NCBI RefSeq assembly: GCF_025490915.1
Contig: NZ_JANQBA010000001.1
Location: 1 to 64,000 of the forward strand
Source: Lacticaseibacillus parakribbianus
GTDB taxonomy: Bacteria > Bacillota > Bacilli > Lactobacillales > Lactobacillaceae
Length of the DNA: 64,000 nt
Reading direction: 5' to 3'
The position numbers were made by a program, and so were the translations under genes. Each line of letters starts with the position of its first letter. Position 1 is the stretch's first letter. Shown piece after piece: positions 1 to 6,191 of the stretch. Below the pieces are notes generated by a model. It was not told where the DNA came from and made no database searches. It saw nothing but the letters and a program-made list of their open reading frames with translations.

Positions 1-765
1 CATATTAAGTGCCGTTGAGACCATCTGAACGATGTGGAATCGATCCACAACGACTTTCGCGTTAGGAAAAAGTCGCGGAACTAGGTTGATGTATCCAGCG
101 TTTAAGTCCAGCGAAACAGTCTTGACCTGCTTACGTACTTTGAGGGGAAACTGTTCGAAGTATCTGGTTAGCTGGTATGAAGTGCGGGAAGGCAAGATGG
201 CCCCAATTTCACCTTGATCACTGTCTGCCCAGATGAAACTCATTTGGTTGGTTGCCTTGAATTCGTCAAAGGCTAAGTGATCTGGTAGCCAAGTTGTTTG
301 TTTAAAGTTGTGAAGGGCGATTTCGTCATCTAAAACGCGCTGGACGGTCTTGTCTGCCACGTGGTAACGGCGTGCGATATCACTTAAGGAATGATTGGTC
401 AGCGCCTCATAGAGAATCATCTGCCGAACTGGCGTGGTAATCACACAGTTGGGCTGAACGTAGTTCGTTTGGCTCTGAAAAACAGATGCACAAAGCTGGC
501 AGCGGAATCGCTGGCAGCTAAGTTTCAGGTACGTTGGTCGGTAGCTAAACCCTGGAACCACGAGGCACACTTGATTGAAACCATACCGCACCATCTGCCC
601 ACAAAAGCCGCATTGTGGGCAGCGCGCTGGTTGAGTGATTAACCTAGCATAATAGAGCAAGGCATCCGCGTCATGAACCTTTTCAATTTGGGCATCTTTG
701 TAAAAGATGATGTTTGGGTCTGTAATTTCAAGGGCAAGTCGGATAGACTGACTAGTAAGGGACAT
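1..765 (-). CDS. ISL3-family transposase, N-terminal part (cut by window edge)
   Basis: The reverse strand is open from an ATG at 765 to base 1 (255 codons) and continues outside the window. The translation begins MSLTSQSIRLALEI. It has a zinc-finger-like N-terminal segment (RCPQCGFCGQ, then CQRFRCQLC), a helix-turn-helix region (SLSDIARRYHVADKTVQRVL), and the start of the DDE catalytic domain (LAFDEFK and VVVDRFHIVQMV). These are hallmarks of ISL3-family (IS204/IS1001/IS1165/ISL3) transposases, which mobilise their own insertion sequence. No frame break is visible in this part. Whether the element is intact cannot be judged because its other end is missing. Confidence 0.93.
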   Translation of the reverse strand, partial: MSLTSQSIRLALEITDPNIIFYKDAQIEKVHDADALLYYARLITQPARCPQCGFCGQMVRYGFNQVCLVVPGFSYRPTYLKLSCQRFRCQLCASVFQSQTNYVQPNCVITTPVRQMILYEALTNHSLSDIARRYHVADKTVQRVLDDEIALHNFKQTTWLPDHLAFDEFKATNQMSFIWADSDQGEIGAILPSRTSYQLTRYFEQFPLKVRKQVKTVSLDLNAGYINLVPRLFPNAKVVVDRFHIVQMVSTALNM

Positions 766-1033
766 CACACAAACTCCATTTCTGAATTCTTTGGTCGGGA
801 CGATGAACAGGAAACCTTGTGGTGTCCTGTTTTTGTGCTGGAAACTAAATGGTATAGAAAAAGGAGTTGGCAGGCAAGTAGCCTATCAACTCCAAATATC
901 GTAGCGCCAAATAAGTACACTGGCCTGTGGTGTGGTCAATGATTGGACCGTCGTTCACATGAGAGGCGGTTTTTTTGTCTATTCTCCAAAAATTTATGCT
1001 ATTATAAGCTATGAAACAAAGGAGGAGTTAGAG
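766..1033. other. IS upstream flank with two inverted repeats
   Basis: No gene is visible in this gap. It holds a hairpin at 806-831 (AACAGGA / TCCTGTT, followed by T residues on the + strand) and a second inverted repeat at 863-893 (GGAGTTG / CAACTCC). The outer inverted repeat and target duplication of the insertion sequence must lie here, but they cannot be fixed without the opposite end. An AAAGGAGG ribosome site for the next gene sits at 1018-1025. Confidence 0.5.
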
Positions 1034-1543
1034 ATGGAAGAAGATATACGCGCACGAGAGGGCCGAAATGCTGGTAAACAGCTGCACCATCATGAGTCAG
1101 TTGAACAAGTACAAACAACTGTAGACAATGATTCGAAACCGGTAGAGCCAGTGCCAGAACCACCATCGTCTGACTCAGCAGAGCAACAATCCACAGCATC
1201 AGATCCGAAGGCACAACGGACTCGTCCTACCTCTACTAATGCTAAATTTTCGTTTGATACGGCGGAATACATCATCAGTGCAAACTCTATCCCCGACGGC
1301 TTTGTGTTTCTGAAGCCTGCCTATTATGCCTACTCAGCAACCATGACTTTCGGTTCAATCTTCGGAAACGCTGGCAATGGGTATGCCAAGGCGTATAGTG
1401 CTGTACTGTCAAGCATCCAGGATGAAATAGACAAGGGTGAGTACGATGCCCTGTTCAACATGCGGGTTATCACCAAAGACACCTCTGATTCTACTGAGTA
1501 CGACTGTGTCATCTATGGAGACGCTTGCATAGTGGCGGAGTAG
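1034..1543 (+). CDS. Hypothetical protein with YbjQ-like C-terminal domain
   Basis: This 169-residue protein starts at ATG 1034, placed by a strong AAAGGAGG site 9 bases upstream; an in-frame start at 932 has none. Residues 1-~70 are charged and low in complexity (His, Glu, Pro, Ser), so probably disordered. The last ~100 residues form a compact domain (YIISANSIPDGF, then a Gly-rich stretch, then YDALFNMRVI and YDCVIYGDACIV). The pattern loosely recalls the YbjQ/UPF0145 fold, but the match is weak and no function is claimed. It is a single-gene unit ended by the terminator at 1552, lying between an insertion sequence and the island genes, so it is probably cargo. Confidence 0.6.
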   Translation: MEEDIRAREGRNAGKQLHHHESVEQVQTTVDNDSKPVEPVPEPPSSDSAEQQSTASDPKAQRTRPTSTNAKFSFDTAEYIISANSIPDGFVFLKPAYYAYSATMTFGSIFGNAGNGYAKAYSAVLSSIQDEIDKGEYDALFNMRVITKDTSDSTEYDCVIYGDACIVAE

Positions 1544-1551
1544 GGCAAAAT

Positions 1552-1584
1552 AACAGACCTCAACTTAGGCTGAGGTCTGTTTTT
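1552..1584 (+). terminator. Intrinsic terminator
   Basis: A perfect 11-bp stem AACAGACCTCA / TGAGGTCTGTT with an 8-nt loop runs into a T tract. It lies 8 bases after the stop of the upstream gene and faces the convergent hicB-like gene, which it may also serve. Confidence 0.85.
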
Positions 1585-1590
1585 GTCTGC

Positions 1591-1860
1591 TCACTTTGCT
1601 GACACTGTGACGGACACCATCTGCACTATTAGCCCTGGGTTGGCGGCCTTTGTCTCTTCAAAGCTAGAAGGTGTTGGGTACTCTGCATAGTCTGGTAGAA
1701 CAACCGCCAAAGCGTTGGGGGCTGCTCTAACAGCGTCTTCTAGCGATGCGCCCTGAGTAACTGTATCGGGAACATCTGGGAAGGTTACCGTGTAGAATCC
1801 GTCGTTGTCGATGTTGTCGAAAACAGCCGGGTACGTAAGTGTCACTTTCTCATCGGTCAT
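1591..1860 (-). CDS. HicB-family antitoxin-like protein (solitary)
   Basis: This 89-residue protein has the HicB core: an N-terminal strand (LTYPAVFD), the YTVTFPDVPDTVTQG motif, then a helix (SLEDAVRAAPNALAVVL). HicB proteins neutralise the HicA mRNA interferase and repress their own promoter. No HicA-like ORF (small, with GGSH) is present on either side, so this is an orphan antitoxin or a repurposed repressor. The ATG at 1860 is preceded by GAGGTG. It has its own promoter with a palindrome over the -10 box, consistent with autoregulation. Unlike classic HicB it lacks an obvious C-terminal DNA-binding domain. Confidence 0.75.
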   Translation of the reverse strand: MTDEKVTLTYPAVFDNIDNDGFYTVTFPDVPDTVTQGASLEDAVRAAPNALAVVLPDYAEYPTPSSFEETKAANPGLIVQMVSVTVSAK

Positions 1861-1888
1861 TGTTTAACACCTCATTCTGTATAGGCAC

Positions 1889-1917
1889 ACTATACGTCAT
1901 ATAGTCCTCAGCTACAA
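1889..1917 (-). promoter_or_regulatory. hicB-like promoter with palindromic operator
   Basis: Reading leftward, TTGTAG (1917-1912), a 17-base spacer and TATAGT (1894-1889) make a credible sigma-A promoter. A perfect inverted repeat ACTATA-N5-TATAGT at 1889-1905 covers the -10 box, the expected position for an autorepressor operator. Confidence 0.65.
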
Positions 1918-1920
1918 CGC

Positions 1921-2449
1921 CCAGGGGCTGTGAGGTTCCTGTCAGTTACCCCCTGCCAAGAAGGCAAGCTGTAAGACGGCTTTTCGCCGTCGTTCCATTA
2001 CAGCCCCGGCTCACGTGCATGTCACCACGTCGCGCTTACCAGACATCCATTCTCAGCCCCAGTTCTGCCCAGGACACCATCGATGCGAGCTTGAGGTTGA
2101 TTCGTCTGTTAGACGTGCGGTCTAGCTCATGTGAACACCGCGATTACATCGATTGGCCGGACGTACCCCCGTGCATCTCTGCACGCAGAACGATCCACCC
2201 CTACCGTTTACCATTTTAAGTCTGGAAGGCCGTAGACGCCCATGAATGACGATGGGGGAGCTGACTGGACTTCACCACCGGCTGGATTCTATTGCGACGG
2301 CTCTAGCTGACCACCTGACTTTGATTCGACCTCGCGCAGGGCATGAGCGAGAACAGAGCTCACGTGGTACAATGAACCTGTATCGGGCAGATACAAAGGT
2401 TCTAACCTATTGGCGTAGGTTGTGAGCTTCAACTATTCAATTAGTTGGG
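1921..2449. ncRNA. Candidate large structured RNA of the island
   Basis: About 530 bases without a convincing ORF hold an unusually dense set of helices. These are GGGGCTGT 1924-1931 with ACAGCCCC 2000-2007, enclosing hairpins at 1954-1966 and 1975-1991; CGTGCA 2170-2175 with TGCACG 2180-2185; and AGCTCAC 2357-2363 with GTGAGCT 2422-2428. The last helix encloses 2379-2395 (TGTATC/GATACA) and 2404-2421 (AACCTA/TAGGTT), forming a three-way junction. A further hairpin CAACTA/TAGTTG lies at 2430-2447. The loop of the 2170-2185 hairpin is GAGA (GNRA) only on the minus strand, which favours leftward transcription from the operon upstream. Size and setting recall ROOL or GOLLD RNAs of phages and lactobacilli, but no consensus was checked. 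A replication or transfer origin is the main alternative. Confidence 0.45.
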
Positions 2450-2452
2450 CCG

Positions 2453-2599
2453 TTAAACGTTGGCGCGCTTGGCGGCTTTTTTCGTGTCTTGCATGATGTG
2501 TTCCCAGGCGGCTCCAATAACGAAGGCGATGCTCAGGGCGGCAATGGTGAGGACGTGCGAGGTGATCCAAAGGTAGAGAGCCAGGATGAGGTTAAGCAT
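2453..2599 (-). CDS. Small single-pass membrane protein, 48 aa
   Basis: From an ATG at 2599 with GGAGG 9 bases upstream, the frame encodes 48 residues. There is a hydrophobic N-terminal two thirds (LILALYLWITSHVLTIAALS, then IAFVIGAAW) and a basic tail ending KKAAKRANV. It overlaps the 3' end of the preceding gene by 8 bases, so translational coupling is likely. It is the last protein gene of the leftward operon, directly before the structured segment. Function is unknown; a holin-like or membrane-anchoring role is only a guess. Confidence 0.65.
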   Translation of the reverse strand: MLNLILALYLWITSHVLTIAALSIAFVIGAAWEHIMQDTKKAAKRANV

Positions 2600-2912
2600 T
2601 GTTGACCGCCTCCAAGTCCAAGCAGAGGGCGCCTCTCAACGTGCAGTAGAGTTCGTTCATGCACCGACTCAGGGCTGTAGCAATCTCATGGGGTGTCATG
2701 CCGGATGAGATGACCACCCAGGCGAATAACTGGGCGGTGTGATAGTCGATTTCGCAGAATGATGCGAATTCATGGTAGTGTTCAGCCACCCAGGGAGCGG
2801 CGAACCCGACTGGGATAACGGTGTCGCCATTGTCACGCTCCTCGACCATCGCAAGTTCACCAAGTGTGATGTCATAGGCCGATTCGGCCAGGATCTCGAG
2901 AGTTATCTTCAT
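2592..2912 (-). CDS. Hypothetical island protein, 106 aa
   Basis: This acidic protein of 106 residues starts at ATG 2912. Its GGAGGAC site overlaps the end of the previous gene, and only two bases separate the previous stop from this start. A central segment (DYHTAQLFAWVVISSGMT) followed by a helical C-terminus is visible, but no known domain is recognised. Tight packing with its neighbours indicates one leftward operon of the integrated element, perhaps for replication or transfer. Confidence 0.7.
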   Translation of the reverse strand: MKITLEILAESAYDITLGELAMVEERDNGDTVIPVGFAAPWVAEHYHEFASFCEIDYHTAQLFAWVVISSGMTPHEIATALSRCMNELYCTLRGALCLDLEAVNNA

Positions 2913-2914
2913 AG

Positions 2915-3253
2915 CTAGTCCTCCAAGTCAGGCACAAACTCAGAGAGCATCGTGAGCGTGGTGACGGCGTTTCTCATGGACAGAAGCAGGGAGCGGTCAA
3001 CGACGCACACATCGTCGCGGCATTCAGCCTGTTCATCGTCGTCCCACTTCAGGGGACTGTCGTCCTGGTAGTCCCAGGTGAAGCCAATAGCCGCCTTGAG
3101 GTCAGTGATTGCCTGACCCAGGATTTCGGCCACCGGTTGGCCGGCTGAGGTCCGCAGGTTAGGTGGAATGACGATGGTGGCGAATTCCAGGTTATAGATC
3201 ACGTCGGACAAGGCGTCGTAGTTGACGACGTTGATGGTTGGTTGAGTTGACAT
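2915..3253 (-). CDS. Hypothetical island protein, 112 aa
   Basis: The start is taken at ATG 3253 (MSTQPTINVV), one base after the stop of the upstream gene and preceded by GGAGGG. A longer open frame to 3583 would overlap that gene in another frame and is rejected. The product is 112 residues, acidic, with a run of Asp/Glu near residue 80. No domain is recognised. It is the second gene of the four-gene leftward operon. Confidence 0.7.
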   Translation of the reverse strand: MSTQPTINVVNYDALSDVIYNLEFATIVIPPNLRTSAGQPVAEILGQAITDLKAAIGFTWDYQDDSPLKWDDDEQAECRDDVCVVDRSLLLSMRNAVTTLTMLSEFVPDLED

Positions 3254-3254
3254 G

Positions 3255-3638
3255 TTAGAAGCCCTCCTGTGATGATGTGATTTTGGCAGCCTTGGTTGGA
3301 CGTTCGAGTTTGTAGTCCGTTTCGATGGGGTGGTAGTCCCAGACTTGCTCACGATTGCCCTTGTAGCCCTTTTCGTACTTGGCGACGCGAGCCATGAATT
3401 GAACTTGATCGCCCTCATGGAGGTCCAGATTGGACCAAGTCTTGCCGCAGGTGAACCAAAGGTGGTCGGTGACCATATTGCCGTTCTGCTCAACGTTGCT
3501 AAATAAAACCGTGGTTTCATCACCCACCCATCCAGACCGCTTTCCAAAGCGCTCGAAGGTGGTCGTGAATTGAAAACGTGCATTAGTGCCTAACTTTCTG
3601 AGGGCTTCCCGCCCGTATTTGCTGCGTTTTTTTGACAT
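3255..3638 (-). CDS. Hypothetical island protein, possible OB-fold
   Basis: This basic 127-residue protein starts at ATG 3638 behind AAAGGAG. The N-terminus is Lys/Arg rich (SKKRSKYGREALRK). The middle alternates beta-like stretches (RFQFTTTFERFG, TTVLFSNVEQ, DHLWFTCGK, DQVQFMARVAKYEKG), a pattern seen in small OB-fold nucleic-acid-binding proteins of phages and plasmids. That assignment is inference. It is the first gene of the operon 3638-2453, downstream of the excisionase-like gene. Confidence 0.65.
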   Translation of the reverse strand: MSKKRSKYGREALRKLGTNARFQFTTTFERFGKRSGWVGDETTVLFSNVEQNGNMVTDHLWFTCGKTWSNLDLHEGDQVQFMARVAKYEKGYKGNREQVWDYHPIETDYKLERPTKAAKITSSQEGF

Positions 3639-3678
3639 GGTAAAATTCTCCTTTTATAAGTTGTAATTTCTGGTCTTA

Positions 3679-3694
3679 GGTCGCCCGCCGGGAC
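3679..3694. repeat. 16-bp repeat GGTCGCCCGCCGGGAC, copy 1
   Basis: An identical 16-mer occurs here, upstream of the leftward operon, and at 4798-4813, upstream of the integrase start. Its GC content stands out against the AT-richer surroundings, and it contains the short inverted repeat CCCG-C-CGGG. It may be a binding site for an element-encoded regulator or recombinase. Confidence 0.7.
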
Positions 3695-3731
3695 GATTTC
3701 AGTGCGATGTTACTTCAATTTTATGCAGATT

Positions 3732-4022
3732 TCAGATGGTATTTGATTTCAGTGTGGCGTCCAATTCTGAACGCTTAATCCGCCTAGTCGTGCCCACGAA
3801 CGTGACACGGATGTCGCCTTGACGGACGTACTTCATTAGAGTGTTGCGGCAAACGTTGAGGTATTTGGCCGCTTCACCAAGGGTGAAGAATTCGGGTTCC
3901 GGTTGCTGTGGATCGATGTTGAACGCCAGCTTGGCGACACGCTCATCCACGAGGCGAGTGACTAGGTCTTCGAGACCGGGGAACTGAATGCTGATGCTTG
4001 GTTGTTGTGAAATTGCTTGCAT
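3732..4022 (-). CDS. Excisionase-like MerR/HTH_17 DNA-binding protein
   Basis: This 96-residue protein (ATG 4022) is preceded by an AAAGGAAAGG site. An upstream in-frame GTG at 4046 overlaps that site and is less likely. The C-terminal half carries the helix-turn-helix_17 pattern of excisionases and recombination directionality factors (FTLGEAAKYLNVCRNTLMKYVRQGDI, then the wing VGTTRRIKRSELD). It is the first gene leftward from the divergent control region, opposite to the repressor and integrase. That is the usual place for xis or an early regulator in prophages and satellite islands. Confidence 0.8.
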   Translation of the reverse strand: MQAISQQPSISIQFPGLEDLVTRLVDERVAKLAFNIDPQQPEPEFFTLGEAAKYLNVCRNTLMKYVRQGDIRVTFVGTTRRIKRSELDATLKSNTI

Positions 4023-4071
4023 TGCAATTTTTCCTTTCCTTTGCACGATATTTTGAATCTATGATGATTTC

Positions 4072-4080
4072 AATGTGCAT
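4072..4080. promoter_or_regulatory. AATGTGCAT repeat, putative operator 1
   Basis: AATGTGCAT, part of the longer shared string TTNAATGTGCAT, occurs here and again at 4138-4146, inside the divergent intergenic region between the excisionase-like gene and the regulator gene. It is a candidate binding site for the HTH regulator encoded at 4179. Confidence 0.5.
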
Positions 4081-4126
4081 CTGACAAGAACATGATACGT
4101 CGTGCGAGACGATGTGTCAACCACAT

Positions 4127-4155
4127 TTGATAATTTTAATGTGCATGTGTATAAT
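4127..4155 (+). promoter_or_regulatory. Promoter of the island regulator gene, with operator 2
   Basis: TTGATA (4127-4132), a 17-base spacer and a perfect TATAAT (4150-4155) lie 24 bases before the GTG start. The second AATGTGCAT copy (4138-4146) occupies the spacer, so occupancy would block this promoter. Confidence 0.75.
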
Positions 4156-4178
4156 GGAATCGGAAAGAGGTGATTATA

Positions 4179-4772
4179 GTGCTCGCAAATCGTCTAGGAA
4201 TTTTGTTGACTGAACGTAATCTAACCATTAAGCAGGTGACCGAAGACACTGGACTGTCTCGTAACACCGTATCGAACTTGGTCAATAAGCCAATGGGAAA
4301 CATCTCCGTCGATACAACTGACCTGTTATGCAACTACTTACGCGTGACGCCAAAGGAGTTTTTCGAATACTCGCCATATCGAATAGAGGCTGAGACGTCT
4401 TCTGAAGTTTTTAGTAATGCTGTTGATGGAAAAGCTCCGTACGAAATCGCGGTGACCTTTGAAGGGGAACGGCGAATCTACTATTTTGATTTTTCATTCG
4501 AGAAGAATGAGACAGATTTGGACTCACGACTTCAAAGCGACTATCATGCTGAGCTGACATCAATTAACGACTTCGGTTCAAAAGTGTACGAAATTCTTAG
4601 TGTGAGACTTCAAACATTGTTGAACGATCGGCTAACTGAAATATTAGCTGCGCTTTCGTTCCAACGAGCTCAGAATGAGACTGAGTCGGACGAAATTCGG
4701 GTGAAACTCGCGTTGATTATTTCAGATCGAAAGCAAATAGATCTTGGCTCACAGATACTTGTGCTTAAGTAG
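4179..4772 (+). CDS. Cro/CI-type (XRE) transcriptional regulator
   Basis: The start is the GTG at 4179, spaced correctly behind AAAGAGGTGAT; the GTG at 4170 lies within that site. The N-terminal ~60 residues form a lambda-repressor-like helix-turn-helix (LTIKQVTEDTGLSRNTVSNL, then VDTTDLLCNYLRVTPKEFF). The remaining ~130 residues have no recognised domain and no visible RecA-cleavable peptidase signature. It is the likely master repressor of the element, upstream of and co-directional with the integrase, as in phage satellites. The AATGTGCAT repeats in front of it are candidate targets. Confidence 0.85.
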   Translation: MLANRLGILLTERNLTIKQVTEDTGLSRNTVSNLVNKPMGNISVDTTDLLCNYLRVTPKEFFEYSPYRIEAETSSEVFSNAVDGKAPYEIAVTFEGERRIYYFDFSFEKNETDLDSRLQSDYHAELTSINDFGSKVYEILSVRLQTLLNDRLTEILAALSFQRAQNETESDEIRVKLALIISDRKQIDLGSQILVLK

Positions 4773-4797
4773 CTCTATCGCCATATTTCCGATTTTG

Positions 4798-4813
4798 GGT
4801 CGCCCGCCGGGAC
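4798..4813. repeat. 16-bp repeat GGTCGCCCGCCGGGAC, copy 2
   Basis: Exact second copy of the 16-mer at 3679-3694, same orientation, ending 19 bases before the integrase ATG and just ahead of its AAAGGAG site. Confidence 0.7.
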
Positions 4814-4832
4814 ATCAAAAAAGGAGAAAATT

Positions 4833-6046
4833 ATGGCATCAATAACAAAGTACGACACGCAAAAGGGAACCCGTTGGAAAATCCAGGTTTATGCTGGCGT
4901 TAACCATCTGACTGGGAAGAAACTCTACCGCACCCGCCAGGGTTTCAGGTCGCAATATGAAGCCCGATTGGCGGCAACTAAACTGGAATTCACCATTCAG
5001 AACGGTGACCAGCTGACCAAAAATAAGTCGAGAACAATCGAGCAAGTTATCAATGAGTACCTTGAGGCGTGGGCGCCAACAGTTCGACCAAGCACTGCAA
5101 GGGCAGCCGCTGGCCGAGTAAAAATTAACGTCGTCGACGTCATTGGCGATTGGCAGATTGAGAAGGCCGATCTTCAACGATACTTGAATAGCACGACAGA
5201 CACGTTACCCAGCTCCTTCAAAGGAAATTGGGGTTTTGTCCGTCGTGTGTTTAGGTTCACTCTTGACAACGCTTACATTCGTGTGGACCCAACAATCGGC
5301 GTCAAACTCCCACGACAGGAAAAGGCGCCGATTGAAGATGATTCTCAATATTGGACGCGTGAACAGATCGACCACTTTCCAGTCTAATCGACGTGCGCAA
5401 GCATCCAGACGAAATGCTTATGTTTAAGATTCTGTTTTTGGCAGGGCTCCGGGTAGGGGAACTGACCACATTGAAGTTCTCAGACGTCGAGGTGGTCAGC
5501 GACAAGCAACTGAATGTGTCAGTTCGACGCACTCAGTCGATGGTTGACATCAACCTGCCCAAGTCGCAGGCAGGTTTTCGAATGATTCCGATTGTGGACG
5601 CGGTGGCAGTTGCCCCATTTAACATTTGGAAGACAAAGCTACTCAACAAACTGCACAACAAGCGAATCATCGTTGACCTGGACAAACAGTGGTTGTTCCC
5701 AAATCCTCGCGGCAACGACAAACCGTGTGACGTCAAGAAACCAGCTTGCCGTCTTGCATCACTCATCAAGGCAAACAATCTTACGCCACGAATCTCTGCT
5801 CACAAGGCGCGACACAGCTTCATCTCGAATCTATTGATCGCTGGCGTGGACATCTCGACGGTTCAACGGCTCGCCGGTCACTCGAAACCAACCATGACTC
5901 TCGCTGTCTACGCGCACATCTCAAACGAGCAACGTGAGGCCGCCGCTGTGAAGCTGGCAGACTACCTTGGGGCCGTCGAGACAGTAGACAGTGGGAATGA
6001 CAGTGGGACCAATTCTGAATCAACGGACTGCCCCAACAAACGTTGA
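4833..6046 (+). pseudogene. int: Tyrosine integrase with a one-base frameshift
   Basis: Two abutting frames make one phage-type tyrosine recombinase of about 400 residues. The first part (4833-5387) has the AP2-like arm-binding domain (MASITKYDTQKGTRWKIQVY) and the SAM-like core-binding domain, ending DHFPV and a stop. The second frame continues (SSLIDVRKHPDEMLMFKILF) with the catalytic residues: Arg in LAGLRVGEL, His-x-x-Arg in AHKARHSF, His in LAGHSKP, and nucleophile Tyr in LAVYAH. Reading through needs one additional base in the TTT at 5376-5378, so a one-base deletion in a T run is the simplest cause. It could also be a sequencing error. If real, integration and excision would be lost. 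Start ATG is preceded by AAAGGAG. Confidence 0.88.
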
Positions 6047-6161
6047 TTTACCGGCCTTTCACAGGGGTGGCGACTGTCTTCACTCATTTTTGGATAAGAC
6101 AACCAAATCCCTGCGGCCCCGTGCGATTTCGCGCGGGTGAATACTGCATAAAAACCAAAAA

Positions 6162-6184
6162 CCGAGGCGCGAGTCGCGTCTCGG
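6162..6184 (-). terminator. rnjA terminator
   Basis: Stem CCGAGGCGCG / CGCGTCTCGG with a short loop. Reading leftward it is followed by a TTTTGGTTTT-like tract, just after the rnjA stop codon. The 115 bases between it and the integrase stop carry no gene and probably include the right attachment site. Confidence 0.8.
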
Positions 6185-6191
6185 TTCACAA

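Noticed and set aside
2019-2219. A 66-codon + strand ORF in the structured segment
   Set aside because: No ribosome site and no protein-like composition; the segment is dominated by inverted repeats.
1591-2450. A complete HicAB toxin-antitoxin system
   Set aside because: No small HicA-like frame was found on either strand near the HicB-like gene.
2915-3583. A 222-codon start for the second gene of the leftward operon
   Set aside because: The extension overlaps the preceding gene in another frame, and the ATG at 3253 has a good ribosome site one base after that gene's stop.
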